This document shows positions 54,601 through 63,952 of a stretch of DNA of 64,000 nucleotides, piece by piece. Each line of letters opens with the position of its first letter. Within the stretch, counting starts at the first letter, position 1. This DNA comes from Candidatus Litorirhabdus singularis. Its GTDB lineage: Bacteria; Pseudomonadota; Gammaproteobacteria; Pseudomonadales; Halieaceae. The stretch spans positions 1 through 64,000 of the forward strand of contig NZ_SHNN01000005.1 of NCBI RefSeq assembly GCF_026262625.1, given 5' to 3'. The notes under the pieces are model-generated. The model saw only the letters and a list, made by a program, of their open reading frames with translations. It did no database searches and was not told the DNA's origin. A program made the translations under genes and the position numbers.

Positions 54601-55637
54601 CGGATGTAACGAGTGATCGGCGCGCGCGACAGGTTATGCCAGTGTTGTTACTGGCGCTGCCAGTGGCTTTGTTGCTGGGCCTGGCCAATGGCGCGGCGCC
54701 ACTGTCGACGCTAGAGGCTCTGCAAGGCCTGTGGCAGTTCGTTAATGGCGATGTAAGCAGTCAGGCCGCTGTCATAGTAGGGCAGATTCGCCTGCCACGA
54801 ATACTGCTGGCAGCCGTCGTGGGTGCTATTTTGGCCTGCAGCGGCGCTGCCATGCAGGGGCTGTTTCGCAACCCGCTTGCGGATCCGTCATTGATTGGTG
54901 TGACCGCCGGTGCTTCTCTGGGGGCGAGCATTATGATTGTGCTGGGAGGCAGCGCCTTGGTGGGTTACGTCGGCCTGACGCTGGTGTCTTTTGGGGCCTT
55001 TATTGGAGGACTGTTAGCCGTGTTGCTGGTTTATCGATTGGCAACCTCGGTTCAGGGTACATCGGTAGCGACGATGCTGTTGGCCGGGATCGCCATTACC
55101 GCGCTGGCCGGCAGTGTAGGCAGTCTGCTCGAATTTTATGCTGACAACGATATGCTGCGGCGCATCAGCCTCTGGCGTATGGGTGGCCTGGATGGCGCCG
55201 ACTATCCCCGGTTGCTGATCGGCTCTGTGGTGGGAATAGCTCTGCTGCTTGCCTTGCCGCGGTTTGCCGTGGCACTCAACGCCATGCTGCTGGGCGAGTC
55301 TGAGGCGAGGCATCTGGGCATCAATGTGGCGCGGGTCAAGCGGGTCTTGATAGTGACTGTCGCCATTAGTGTCGGCACGGCTGTGGCTCTGGCGGGGACT
55401 ATTGCCTTCGTCGGTTTGATCGTACCTCATATAGTGAGGATGTTGACGGGTCCGGATCACCGGCGCTTGTTGCCGGCGTCGGCGCTAGCCGGAGCTCTTT
55501 TACTGGTGGTGGCTGACACTTTTTCACGTTTGGTTTTGGCGCCTACCGAGTTGCCGGTGGGTATTGTCACCGCGCTGATCGGGGTGCCCTTTTTTATCTC
55601 GCTACTTCGACGCCGTCATCAGTACGGGATGCTGTAA
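54597..55637 (+). CDS. btuC: FecCD/BtuC-family ABC transporter permease
   Basis: 346 residues from the ATG at 54597 that overlaps the cobQ stop (ATGA); the frame is open to 54585. About nine to ten membrane helices, with [33 protein letters not shown] (the family mark), [10 protein letters not shown], and [16 protein letters not shown] near the end. With its ATPase and binding protein it would bring B12 across the inner membrane; the riboswitch context supports B12 over siderophores. Confidence 0.92.
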   Translation: MTDVTSDRRARQVMPVLLLALPVALLLGLANGAAPLSTLEALQGLWQFVNGDVSSQAAVIVGQIRLPRILLAAVVGAILACSGAAMQGLFRNPLADPSLIGVTAGASLGASIMIVLGGSALVGYVGLTLVSFGAFIGGLLAVLLVYRLATSVQGTSVATMLLAGIAITALAGSVGSLLEFYADNDMLRRISLWRMGGLDGADYPRLLIGSVVGIALLLALPRFAVALNAMLLGESEARHLGINVARVKRVLIVTVAISVGTAVALAGTIAFVGLIVPHIVRMLTGPDHRRLLPASALAGALLLVVADTFSRLVLAPTELPVGIVTALIGVPFFISLLRRRHQYGML

Positions 55638-56413
55638 TGACTATTCTCGAACTGGCCAAGGTTGATGCAAACCCCTGGGGCGATTTTCATTTACGTGGTG
55701 TTGATTTTTGCCTCAGCGCCGGCGCGGTGACGGGTATCATTGGTCCCAACGGTGCCGGCAAAACCAGCTTACTCCAGCTCCTGGCAGGCGATGTGGAACC
55801 GAGTCGAGGTGACTGCAGATTGCTGGGTACTCCCATGTCGCAATGGGATATGACTGAGCGCGCCAGAATGATGGCGGTGCTGCCACAGCTATCCCTGCTC
55901 AACTTCCCCTATAGCGTAGAGGAAGTCATTCTGCTGGGCCGCACGCCCCACGGTACTGGCGCTGCGATGGATCGTCGGATACTTCAGGAAGTGATGCAGG
56001 CCACGGATACGACGCGCCTGCGGCAACGCTTTTACACGCAACTTTCAGGCGGTGAAAAACAGCGCGTGCAGTTGGCGCGGGTGTTTGCGCAGATTTGGCA
56101 GAATGAAGGCACACCGCGAGTTCTGCTGCTGGATGAGCCGACAACGGCACTTGATTTGGCGCACCAGCAGTTGATCATGGCGTCGCTCAGCTTACTGGCA
56201 GCTAATGACTGCGCTGTTGTAATGGTAGCCCATGACTTCAATCTGGTAGCGGGTGTGGCGGACCAAGTAGTAGCGGTGGCGGAGGGGCAGGTGGTTGCTC
56301 AGGGCACCCCGGCAGAAGTGTTGACCGCTCAGCTGTTTGCCACGGTGTTCGGCGCGCAGGTTACTATTGGAGCGCATCCAGTATCGGGAGCGCCGCTGGT
56401 GATACAGCTATGA
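55637..56413 (+). CDS. btuD: BtuD-type ABC transporter ATPase
   Basis: 258 residues: Walker A GPNGAGKTSLLQLLAG, Q-loop near VLPQLSLL, signature LSGGEKQRVQLARV, Walker B VLLLDEPTTALD and the switch His in VAHDFN. It shares one base with the btuC stop (TAATG) and overlaps btuF by four. ATPase of the B12 importer. Confidence 0.93.
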   Translation: MTILELAKVDANPWGDFHLRGVDFCLSAGAVTGIIGPNGAGKTSLLQLLAGDVEPSRGDCRLLGTPMSQWDMTERARMMAVLPQLSLLNFPYSVEEVILLGRTPHGTGAAMDRRILQEVMQATDTTRLRQRFYTQLSGGEKQRVQLARVFAQIWQNEGTPRVLLLDEPTTALDLAHQQLIMASLSLLAANDCAVVMVAHDFNLVAGVADQVVAVAEGQVVAQGTPAEVLTAQLFATVFGAQVTIGAHPVSGAPLVIQL

Positions 56414-57279
56414 GAAGTCTTTTGCTGGGTGTACTGCTTCTGTCTGCGGCGGCTGCCGCCAGTGCGGAGGTGACGGTGATTGATTTTCATCAGCGCGAGG
56501 TGACGCTTGAACAGCCGGCTCAGCGCATTATAGCGCTGGCACCGCATATCGTAGAGAACGTTTTCAGCGCCGGCGCTGGCGCTAAGCTGGTGGGTGTTGC
56601 GAGCTATAGTAATTACCCGCAGGGCGCTGACCAGATACCGGTGGTGGGTGATTATCAGGCCTGGAGTCTGGAGGCGATTGTCGCACTGCGGCCCGATCTT
56701 ATTCTCATGTGGGCGTCCGGCAATGGATTGCAAAAGCTGGAATCGCTGACGCGACTGGGTATACCGGTTTATGTCAGTGAGCTGCGCGAGTTGTCTGATA
56801 TTCCGGCGAGCATACGCAGTATCGGTAAACTGGCAGGGACGATCCCTGTCAGTGCAGCTGAAGCTGACCGGTTGGAGCGCGAGATCGTCCGACTGGGCGA
56901 GCAGTATCGCCAGCGGCCTACTGTTGAAGTATTTTACCAGGTCTGGAATGCGCCGTTACAGACCATCAACGGCGAGCATATGATTAGCCGCGTGCTGGAG
57001 CTGTGCGGGGCGCATAACGCGTTTGCCGATGCTGTATCTTTGGCGCCGAAAATTAATGTGGAATCGGTTCTGCACCGCAACCCTGACGCCATTGTGGCCA
57101 GTGGTATGGGGGCTGCACGACCCGAATGGTTGGACGAATGGAGTGGATATCCTGCTTTGCGTGCGGTCCAGCGTGAATCATTGTTCTGGGTCGACCCGGA
57201 CTATTTACAGCGACCCACGGCGCGTATGTTCATTGGTGCTGCGCGGCTGTGCCGACAGCTCGATAGCTCGCGTCAATAG
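56410..57279 (+). CDS. btuF: BtuF-type periplasmic binding protein
   Basis: 289 residues: signal peptide about 1-20 (ASA), then the two-lobe helical-backbone binding fold with RIIALAPHIVENVFSAGA, GVASYSNYP, VVGDYQAWSLEAIVAL-RPDLIL and later NVESVLHRNPDAIVAS. These are usual for BtuF-like proteins, and the YSNYP context is common in B12 binders. Last gene of the unit; it stops 4 bp from a convergent VanZ-like gene. Confidence 0.9.
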   Translation: MRSLLLGVLLLSAAAAASAEVTVIDFHQREVTLEQPAQRIIALAPHIVENVFSAGAGAKLVGVASYSNYPQGADQIPVVGDYQAWSLEAIVALRPDLILMWASGNGLQKLESLTRLGIPVYVSELRELSDIPASIRSIGKLAGTIPVSAAEADRLEREIVRLGEQYRQRPTVEVFYQVWNAPLQTINGEHMISRVLELCGAHNAFADAVSLAPKINVESVLHRNPDAIVASGMGAARPEWLDEWSGYPALRAVQRESLFWVDPDYLQRPTARMFIGAARLCRQLDSSRQ

Positions 57280-57282
57280 CCG

Positions 57283-57630
57283 CTAAAGTGGTTTCTGGCG
57301 CAGCTCGCTTGAAAGCCTCAGGCCCAGAACCGCCCCGAAAGCAATGCCCAGGCAGTTCGCCAGCAGGTCAGCACCTGACATATGACGGCCATAGCTAAAA
57401 TGCTGGAGCACTTCCAGCAGTCCGCTGTAACCGCCGATTAGCAGCAGCAGGTAACCATAGCCACGTTTGCTGCTGATGCAGGCACTAGCCAGCATGGCGA
57501 AGATGGCATAGATCGTGAAATGCATGGATTTGTCCCACAGCGGTATCCCTGGCCCTCCGCCCGGTGTGAGTGACAAAGCGGCAACCAACAGGCTATAGCC
57601 GCCCAGGACGATAAAGCTCAGTAATCTCAT
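57283..57630 (-). CDS. VanZ-like family membrane protein
   Basis: 115 residues from the ATG at 57630, preceded by AGGACC; the frame is open to 57672. About four membrane helices, with DKSMHFTIYAIFAML and GRHMSGADLLANCLGIAFGA matching VanZ-like proteins. Function unknown in most bacteria. Confidence 0.82.
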   Translation of the reverse strand: MRLLSFIVLGGYSLLVAALSLTPGGGPGIPLWDKSMHFTIYAIFAMLASACISSKRGYGYLLLLIGGYSGLLEVLQHFSYGRHMSGADLLANCLGIAFGAVLGLRLSSELRQKPL

Positions 57631-57759
57631 GTCGTGGTCCTGTCCGTCGCAGGCCAGGTGCCCGGCGTGCAAGTGTTAAAAAATTGATGCCGCACATTAA
57701 GCGAATTTGCCCAAGTCTGCCATACTTCTGGTTGATTCTGGCTTTCGTGGGGATGCGCA

Positions 57760-58149
57760 ATGGATAACCGGCTCTACTTTGTACTGGGAGATTTATTTTC
57801 TATTATCGTGATCGGGGGATTTATCGGCCTCTTGTCGGTAGCCATTGTTGGCACTGACTGGAACATGTGGGTGGCAATGATTGTGATGATGGTAGTCGGC
57901 ATGGCGCTGGCCTTGCCGGCGGCCTTTTTGTTTGGCTACTGGTTTGGGGCGATGGAAATTATGGTGCCGGCAATGCAGGCTGGTATGTGGAGCGGCATGG
58001 TGGTGGGTATGTGGCATCCTATGTCAGCACTGTCGCTGTCGCAGGGGGCGTTGCTGGGAGCGGTGGTGGGCCTGGTGGTACTGAATATTATCTGGGCGCT
58101 GAATGTGGCGCTGCGTGGCACTCGACACTTTGCAGGAGGTGCGTTATGA
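57760..58149 (+). CDS. Small membrane protein of unknown family
   Basis: 129 residues with four likely membrane helices and many Met, Gly and Trp (NMWVAMIVMMVVGMALALP, MQAGMWSGMVVGMWHP). I do not recognise the family. It overlaps the methyltransferase start by 4 bp (ATGA-type), so the two are likely made together. The Met/His-rich middle might bind a metal, but that is speculation. Confidence 0.65.
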   Translation: MDNRLYFVLGDLFSIIVIGGFIGLLSVAIVGTDWNMWVAMIVMMVVGMALALPAAFLFGYWFGAMEIMVPAMQAGMWSGMVVGMWHPMSALSLSQGALLGAVVGLVVLNIIWALNVALRGTRHFAGGAL

Positions 58150-58763
58150 CCGATCTGGTTACACAGGATAAGTGGGACAAACTGGCCGCTAATTTTGATG
58201 TTATGGCGGGCAACGGCGCTGAAAAACGCTGGCTGCCCAAAAAACGTGAGCTGTTTAGCCATATGCAGGGAAAGGTGCTTTTTTTGGCACTGGGTACCGG
58301 TTTGGATATTGTGGCATTCCCGCCGGGCCAGGACATTACCGCGATCGATATCAGTCCCAAAATGGTTGAACAGGCGGAGTCGCGAGTGGCAGCTTACGAT
58401 GGCACTATTGATGCTCGGGTGATGGATGTGCATGAGCTGGATTTTCCCGACGGACATTTTGACCAGGTGTTTACCTCCTGTACATTTTGTTCGGTACCCG
58501 ATCCGATAGCTGGCCTGCGCTCACTGCAGCGGGTGCTCAAGCCCGGTGGCGAGCTATATATGTTTGAGCATACCGGTAGTCGCGTTTTCCCATTCAACAT
58601 GATGATGAAGCTGATGAGCCAGCTGACGGAGCGGGTTGGACCTTCTATGTCGCGTCAGACCGTTGCCAATGTGCATGAAGCCGGTTACGAGTTACTGGAG
58701 GTTGAGAACCTGTTTCTGGACGTGGTTAAAATCATTAAGGCGAGAGTGCCTGCCCACCACTGA
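58146..58763 (+). CDS. Class I SAM-dependent methyltransferase
   Basis: 205 residues with the Rossmann methyltransferase motifs LFLALGTGLDIVAFP (motif I), ITAIDISPKMVEQAESR, DVHELDFPDGHFDQVFTSCT and LKPGGELYMFEHTG. It resembles UbiE-like enzymes that act on small lipids or quinones. The start is the ATG at 58146 after AGGAGG; an upstream frame to 57867 is not used. The partner gene is the small membrane protein before it; the substrate is unknown. Confidence 0.87.
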   Translation: MTDLVTQDKWDKLAANFDVMAGNGAEKRWLPKKRELFSHMQGKVLFLALGTGLDIVAFPPGQDITAIDISPKMVEQAESRVAAYDGTIDARVMDVHELDFPDGHFDQVFTSCTFCSVPDPIAGLRSLQRVLKPGGELYMFEHTGSRVFPFNMMMKLMSQLTERVGPSMSRQTVANVHEAGYELLEVENLFLDVVKIIKARVPAHH

Positions 58764-58777
58764 AAGTGGTTTCAGTG
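58758..58777. terminator. Possible 3' hairpin after the methyltransferase
   Basis: CACTGAAA-GTGG-TTTCAGTG is a perfect 8-bp stem that includes the methyltransferase stop codon. No T-run follows, so it may only protect RNA ends. Confidence 0.35.
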
Positions 58778-58802
58778 ACGGGCACTGCAGCTTGGCTAGC
58801 GG

Positions 58803-59597
58803 CTAATTACCGCCGAATTCAGGCCGGCGCTTTTCGACGAAGGCGCTGACACCTTCTTTGAAGTCATTTGATTTGAATAGATTGAGTACTGACATCAGTA
58901 CGTGATGTGAGTGACTTTCAAAGTCCTGCGTTAACCCATGCCGGAACAGCCGCTTCATCTCGGAGATCGCCAAGGGGGCGTTGGAGGCAATTTTTGCCGC
59001 CCAGGCATCTACCGTTTCTTGCAATTTGTCCGCCGCTACGACTTTGTTGACCAGGCCAAATTCCAGTGACTGCTCTGAGCTTAGGACGTCGCCAAGCATG
59101 GTCACTTCGCAGGCCTTAGCCCAGCCTATCAGGCGTGGCAGATACCAAGTGCCGCCGCTCTCGGGCACCACGCCCATTTTGGCGAAGCCAGGCATGATCA
59201 CGGCAGTATCAGCCATCACCCGCATGTCACAGCCCAGAGCAAGGTCCAGACCATAGCCTGCGGCGGGCCCGTTGAGGGCGGCTATGACCGGCGTATCCAA
59301 ACGCTGCAGTGTGACTGTACACAGATCGCGGGTGGAAAAATGCGCTGCACCGTTGCCACCAGACAGGGCGCCCCCGATACCTTTGCCTGAAGCCGCTTGT
59401 TTCAGATCTAGTCCGGCACAAAAGGCACGGCCTTCACCGGTCAGTACGATGACCCTGATGTCGCCATCATCGTCTGCCTCGCGCAGCGCTTCGTTGAGCT
59501 CGGTGAGCATACGCGGAGTGATAGAGTTCATCGCGTCGGGGCGGTTAAGGATGATGCGGCGGGTGGTGCCGTCGGTTTCTGTACGTAAATCGCTCAT
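58803..59597 (-). CDS. Enoyl-CoA hydratase/isomerase family protein
   Basis: 264 residues of the crotonase fold: ILNRPDAMNSI, GEGRAFCAGLDLKQ (oxyanion-hole part), AALNGPAAGYGLDLALGCDMRV, and FAKMGVVPESGGTWYLPRLIG with the Glu used in hydration. The usual first Glu lies near this helix. A C-terminal helix ends in FVEKRRPEFGG. It may act in fatty-acid or ring degradation; substrate unknown. AGGAG before the ATG. Confidence 0.9.
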   Translation of the reverse strand: MSDLRTETDGTTRRIILNRPDAMNSITPRMLTELNEALREADDDGDIRVIVLTGEGRAFCAGLDLKQAASGKGIGGALSGGNGAAHFSTRDLCTVTLQRLDTPVIAALNGPAAGYGLDLALGCDMRVMADTAVIMPGFAKMGVVPESGGTWYLPRLIGWAKACEVTMLGDVLSSEQSLEFGLVNKVVAADKLQETVDAWAAKIASNAPLAISEMKRLFRHGLTQDFESHSHHVLMSVLNLFKSNDFKEGVSAFVEKRRPEFGGN

Positions 59598-59766
59598 GGC
59601 TGGGCTCCTGTGCTAGCCGGGTTATAGATTATTCTGTTGCACAGTGTACTTGGCATCTGCATAAAGTCACCCGTTGGCTATGCGTACAAGCTTTGCTTGG
59701 AGCGTGGTGCCGCCGTCTGTTACCCTGCGGCATCTTCAAACACTGGCGTAAGCCGCAGGCGCACCG

Positions 59767-61083
59767 ATGCAATTTGAGCAGACCACGCTGAGCAAGCCAC
59801 TATTGCGTGCCGTTGCGGCCCTGGATTATCACGAGTTGACGCCGGTGCAGGAACGCTGCATCCCCGAAATTCTGGCGGAACGTGACCTTCTCGTATCGGC
59901 GCGCACCGGCACTGGCAAGACCGCGGCATTTCTATTGCCGTTGCTGGAGCGGATGCTGGCGAAGCCCGCGCCCAAGAGTGGCACCCGCGGTTTGATTCTA
60001 GTGCCGACGCGGGAATTGGCGTTGCAGATCCAAAAAGTATTTGAAGGCTTGGCCAAATACACACCGCTTAAATGTGGACGTATCATCGGCGGTGAGGCCT
60101 TCAAGCATCAGGTGGCAAGCCTGCGACGTAATCCGGAGTTTTTGGTGGCGACGCCCGGTCGGTTGGTTGAGCATATTGAAAGAGGCACGCCGGATTTCCG
60201 TGACCTGGAATATCTGGTGTTGGACGAAGCAGATCGCATGCTCGACATGGGCTTTGCGATCGATATGCATACTATTGCCAGCAGCTGTAATAGCGAGCGA
60301 CAGACGCTATTGTTTTCGGCAACACTCAAGCACCGTGGTCTGGCTGGCGTCAAAGACTTAATGCGTGAGCCCGTATCGATTCATATGGCGGCTAAAGAGG
60401 ACAAGCTCAGTATCACCCAGCAGGCAGTGCTGGCTGATGACGTTAAGCATAAGCAGCAGTTGGTATTGGCGTTACTGGAAGAGCAGCAAGCACAGCGAGT
60501 GTTTGTGTTCTGTAACACCCGGGAGCAAACGCGGCAGCTGGGCAATGTGCTTAAGTATCACAAGTTAAACGTTGATGCGATTCACGGCGAGATACCGCAG
60601 AGCGAGCGCAAGCAGGTGATGAACCGTTTTCGGCAGGGCCAGCTGCAGGTGCTTGTTGCCACCGATGTTGCAGCGCGTGGATTGGACGTGGATAGCGTCG
60701 ACCTGGTGATTAACTTCGATGTGGCGCAAAGTGGCGACGACCATTTGCATCGTATTGGGCGTACCGGGCGGGCGGGCCAAAGCGGTTTGGCGGTGACATT
60801 GGTGTCTGCTAGCGAATGGGACCGCATGTCCAGTATTGAGCGCTACCTGAAATTGCGGTTTGAGCGGAGAGTGCTGGAGGGGTTTAAGGCTACTTATAAA
60901 GGCCCGCGTAAACTGAAGAAATCAGGCAAAGCCGCCGGGCCCAAGAAGAAAAAGGCTGGCTCTGCCAAGCCACGCGGTAAATCCGCCAGCACCGCTTCCA
61001 AGCCGCCTGTGCCTGTAAAGCGTGGCGGCGACAAGGCTACTAAAGGTAATGATGGCTTTGGCGTGGTGAAGAAACGCAAATAG
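59767..61083 (+). CDS. DEAD-box RNA helicase (RhlE/SrmB-like)
   Basis: 438 residues: motif I SARTGTGKTAAF, Ia VPTRELALQ, GG, TPGRL, motif II VLDEADRMLDMGF (DEAD), motif III SAT, and motif VI HRIGRTGRAGQ. The last about 70 residues are Lys-rich and disordered-looking, common in RNA-binding tails. The start of a Q-motif-like segment is at LTPVQERCIPEI. Probably helps ribosome assembly or RNA turnover; the exact subgroup cannot be fixed. Confidence 0.92.
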   Translation: MQFEQTTLSKPLLRAVAALDYHELTPVQERCIPEILAERDLLVSARTGTGKTAAFLLPLLERMLAKPAPKSGTRGLILVPTRELALQIQKVFEGLAKYTPLKCGRIIGGEAFKHQVASLRRNPEFLVATPGRLVEHIERGTPDFRDLEYLVLDEADRMLDMGFAIDMHTIASSCNSERQTLLFSATLKHRGLAGVKDLMREPVSIHMAAKEDKLSITQQAVLADDVKHKQQLVLALLEEQQAQRVFVFCNTREQTRQLGNVLKYHKLNVDAIHGEIPQSERKQVMNRFRQGQLQVLVATDVAARGLDVDSVDLVINFDVAQSGDDHLHRIGRTGRAGQSGLAVTLVSASEWDRMSSIERYLKLRFERRVLEGFKATYKGPRKLKKSGKAAGPKKKKAGSAKPRGKSASTASKPPVPVKRGGDKATKGNDGFGVVKKRK

Positions 61084-61159
61084 CCATTGCTTACAGTAAC
61101 GCTTGATTAGCTCAAGATGCTTAGTGATGGTCCCGCAAATAGTGCGCTTTTGCCGCCGT

Positions 61160-62311
61160 TTAGACATTCAGGCAAGCGATGACCTCATCGATTTCTTCGG
61201 TGGTGTTGTAAACGTGCGGCGATAACCGCAGACCGGTAGGTCTTGCGTCAAACTGTATCTTTTCCTGTGCCAGTTTTTCCATCACTGAGGACTGCTGTCC
61301 GGCGAAGTTCAATACCAGGGTGCCGCCACGGTTCTGGGTATCCTGAGGGGTTATTACGACAGACTCAGGTAAATGGTTGATGATGCGCTGATTCAGTATC
61401 TGATTGTGGGCGTGGATGGCCTCAGGGCCGATTTCGTCAATGATCTTGATGCTGTTGGCAGCCACCAGGTAGGGCAAGACCGAAGGTGTGCCGCCCCAAA
61501 ACCGCAGCACGCCGTCAGCGTAGCGAAAATGGTGAATATCGAACTCAAACGGGTCCTCATGCGAGAACCAACCCACGTCTACTGGTTGGCATTGTGTCAC
61601 CAATGCCGGATTGGCCCAGAGAAAACCGGCACCAGGGCCTCCGCACAACCATTTCACGGCCGAGCCTAAAACAAAATCCGCTTGCCAGTCGTTGACGTCG
61701 ATGGGTACGACGCCTGCAGACTGGGCGATATCTACTATGCTGACAATGTCTGACTGCCTGGCCAGTGCGCAAATACCGGCAACATCTACTCGCATACTGG
61801 TACTGGAGTGCACGTGGGTGATCAATGCACAAACACAATCGTTGCCCAGATGGTCCTGCCAGGTCTGCAGGTCCAGCGGGTCGTGGTCGGCCGTTATACA
61901 GCGCAGTTTAAAGCCGTCCCGCTGCGCCTTTTGCAGCACAAAGCCAATAGAGGGGAAATCCTGCTCGCTATACACGATGACATCGCGTCCAGGTGTTCGT
62001 GGTAGCGCAGGTAACAGCTTTGACAGGGCGCTTGACAGATTGGTCTGTGGGCAGACATCTTGCCAGTCAACTTTCAGCAAGCCGGCGATATTGCGGCGAA
62101 ACTCTTCGACGTGGCTTAGCCATGTTGGCCAAAGTTCGGTACCCAGTTGCTGCCAGGGCGTTAGATAATGGTCCTGGATAATCTGTGCGGTATTTTTTGG
62201 GCAGCGTCCAACCGAGTGATTGAGCATGTAAATGCCTGCCTCGAATGGCTCGAATAAATCACTGGCAAGGGACTCAGGCAAGACTGTCTCGCAGTCGATC
62301 GTAGTCTGCAT
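61160..62311 (-). CDS. Class V PLP-dependent enzyme, kynureninase-like
   Basis: About 383 residues from the ATG at 62311; the frame is open to 62371. Fold type I marks are YMLNHSVG at the start, Asp194 in IVDIAQSAG, and Lys220 in GSAVKWLCGGPGAGFLW, which resembles the KYLNGGPG region of kynureninases and cysteine-desulfurase-like lyases. The C-terminal GLRLSPHVYNTTEEID is typical of class V. It overlaps the PrnB-like gene by 38 bp and closes the MarR/PrnB-like operon. A C-C or C-N lyase on an indole- or anthranilate-related compound is plausible but inferred. Confidence 0.8.
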   Translation of the reverse strand: MQTTIDCETVLPESLASDLFEPFEAGIYMLNHSVGRCPKNTAQIIQDHYLTPWQQLGTELWPTWLSHVEEFRRNIAGLLKVDWQDVCPQTNLSSALSKLLPALPRTPGRDVIVYSEQDFPSIGFVLQKAQRDGFKLRCITADHDPLDLQTWQDHLGNDCVCALITHVHSSTSMRVDVAGICALARQSDIVSIVDIAQSAGVVPIDVNDWQADFVLGSAVKWLCGGPGAGFLWANPALVTQCQPVDVGWFSHEDPFEFDIHHFRYADGVLRFWGGTPSVLPYLVAANSIKIIDEIGPEAIHAHNQILNQRIINHLPESVVITPQDTQNRGGTLVLNFAGQQSSVMEKLAQEKIQFDARPTGLRLSPHVYNTTEEIDEVIACLNV

Positions 62312-63479
62312 AACGACTGGGGATATCATCGCGTCGCTGGCAGTCAGCGCGAGCCGCAGTACGCAGGTCACGCAGCTTCTCCAGTGCGGAGATCAGTACC
62401 GGTAAGGGAGGACCGCTGGCAGTGATATTCTTGAGTCGCGAATCGGGCAATGCGTTGGAAGGTTGCTGGATAAATTTGCCTACCAGCTGATCATGGTGTT
62501 GGGACGCTGTTTCACCATGAGCCTCGCAGACTTGCAGAAACAAAGCTACATTGCGTTGATACCACTCAGAGGCGTGCTGGTCAGAGCTTATCTGCAAGAT
62601 GTTGTCGAGCAGACTTCGTTGGCGCATGACCTCACGCAGGCGCTGCTGGTCTCCAGGCATCATATACAGCACTTTATCCACCAGCAACTGAGAGTAGGAG
62701 ACATTATTTGCGTCGCACAGCCCCAGCAGCATATCCAGTTCATTGATGCCGGCGAAGTCTCCGGCGTTGGCGCCACGGTACTCGTTCAAGCCAACTCTAT
62801 AAGGTTTATAGTAAGGTCTGACGCAGTAAAAGAAGCGTTCTGTATCCAGGTAGTCGAAGAGATCGGCGTTGATCTTTACCACATCTTCCAAAGCGATTTT
62901 GGCGTCCATCAACAGGTGGTAACTTACTGGGTGGGAGATACCCAGAGGTAGAATGCGTACCAGCGCGTCGGCAGCGCGTTTAAAAGCGAACACGCCGCGG
63001 GTGTTGTACTCGATAAACAACGACTCGTCCTGTAGCGAGGTAAACGATTTGTACTGTCCCTGTAGTGCCTGATTGTGAGTGGTTAGATGGCTGGTAGCAA
63101 AACGCGGCGTGACTCCCAGAGATGATCCCAAATGCATGGCGAGCGCTGAGGCTTCCAGCAGCGGTGAGCTGCGCTCGCGGGAGGGCTCAGTGATATCATG
63201 ACGGCGGCAAGCAGCCATATACAGCCCGACGTTTCCTAGCAGATCAAATGCCTGATCAAAGCCTTCATCAGTATTACCTTCCGCCAACAGCGCGCTAATA
63301 AACGTGCGGCCTTGTTCCACTAATGGTGTTTTGAGATCTGCGCCGATGTTCTCCACAGCGCTCTTGTCTTCCTGTTGGAAGTATAGCTCTTCCAACTCCG
63401 TGTTCATCGCCACAAAGTCACTGCGAATCCAGCGGTCGAAGGCGGCGACCTGCGGGTTATGGTTGTTTAGTTCCGTCAT
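62274..63479 (-). CDS. PrnB-like protein (DUF1864), IDO/TDO superfamily
   Basis: 401 residues. FFYCVRPYYKPYRVGLNEYR, then GANAGDFAGINELDMLLGLCD, LVDKVLYMMP and QRLREVM match the PrnB/DUF1864 family. PrnB rearranges 7-chlorotryptophan in pyrrolnitrin synthesis and shares the heme fold of indoleamine and tryptophan dioxygenases. Which His binds heme here cannot be fixed by eye. No other pyrrolnitrin genes (prnA, prnC, prnD) are present, so the product must differ. The ATG overlaps the MarR stop codon (ATGA). Confidence 0.72.
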   Translation of the reverse strand: MTELNNHNPQVAAFDRWIRSDFVAMNTELEELYFQQEDKSAVENIGADLKTPLVEQGRTFISALLAEGNTDEGFDQAFDLLGNVGLYMAACRRHDITEPSRERSSPLLEASALAMHLGSSLGVTPRFATSHLTTHNQALQGQYKSFTSLQDESLFIEYNTRGVFAFKRAADALVRILPLGISHPVSYHLLMDAKIALEDVVKINADLFDYLDTERFFYCVRPYYKPYRVGLNEYRGANAGDFAGINELDMLLGLCDANNVSYSQLLVDKVLYMMPGDQQRLREVMRQRSLLDNILQISSDQHASEWYQRNVALFLQVCEAHGETASQHHDQLVGKFIQQPSNALPDSRLKNITASGPPLPVLISALEKLRDLRTAARADCQRRDDIPSRYADYDRLRDSLA

Positions 63480-63952
63480 GAGGAAACCTCTACTTGCGAA
63501 CCCGCTAACAGCGCCTGCTGAAATTCTTTCAATAGGGTCAAAAACTGATCTCTTTTCTGCTTGCCCATGGCAGCAGTTACTTGCGTTTCCAGTTTCCGCG
63601 CGTCTTGCTCAAGCTTTTCTACCAGTTCGACGCCGCTGCTGGTCAAACAAATTGCGTGCGCCCGACGATCGCCTGGAAATGGCTGCCTTTGTACCCAGCC
63701 TTGACGCTCACAATGATCCATAATCGGCACCATAGTGGAGCGATCAAGCTGTACCGAGCGAGCCAAGCTGGCCTGCTTTTGTCCCGGGTTATTGCGTATC
63801 AGAGTCAGAATCATGAACAAACCCGGTGAGACTTGAGTGTGGCTGATAGTGCTGAAGGCCTTTTCGGCCAGAATCTGGCCCATACGTAATTCAATGGTCA
63901 GCATATCCGGTAGATTGCCCAGCTCCAGACCGAAAGCATCTGTCGTTCCCAT
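63476..63952 (-). CDS. MarR family transcriptional regulator
   Basis: 158 residues with the MarR winged helix: VSPGLFMILTLIRNNPGQKQ, ASLARSVQLDRSTMVPIMDH (recognition helix), then the wing WVQRQPFPGDRRAHAICLT with the family DRR motif. The remaining ends form the dimer helices. First gene of the operon with the PrnB-like and kynureninase-like genes, so it probably controls them in response to an aromatic ligand. The 48 bp upstream to the window edge show no clear palindrome. Confidence 0.9.
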   Translation of the reverse strand: MGTTDAFGLELGNLPDMLTIELRMGQILAEKAFSTISHTQVSPGLFMILTLIRNNPGQKQASLARSVQLDRSTMVPIMDHCERQGWVQRQPFPGDRRAHAICLTSSGVELVEKLEQDARKLETQVTAAMGKQKRDQFLTLLKEFQQALLAGSQVEVSS

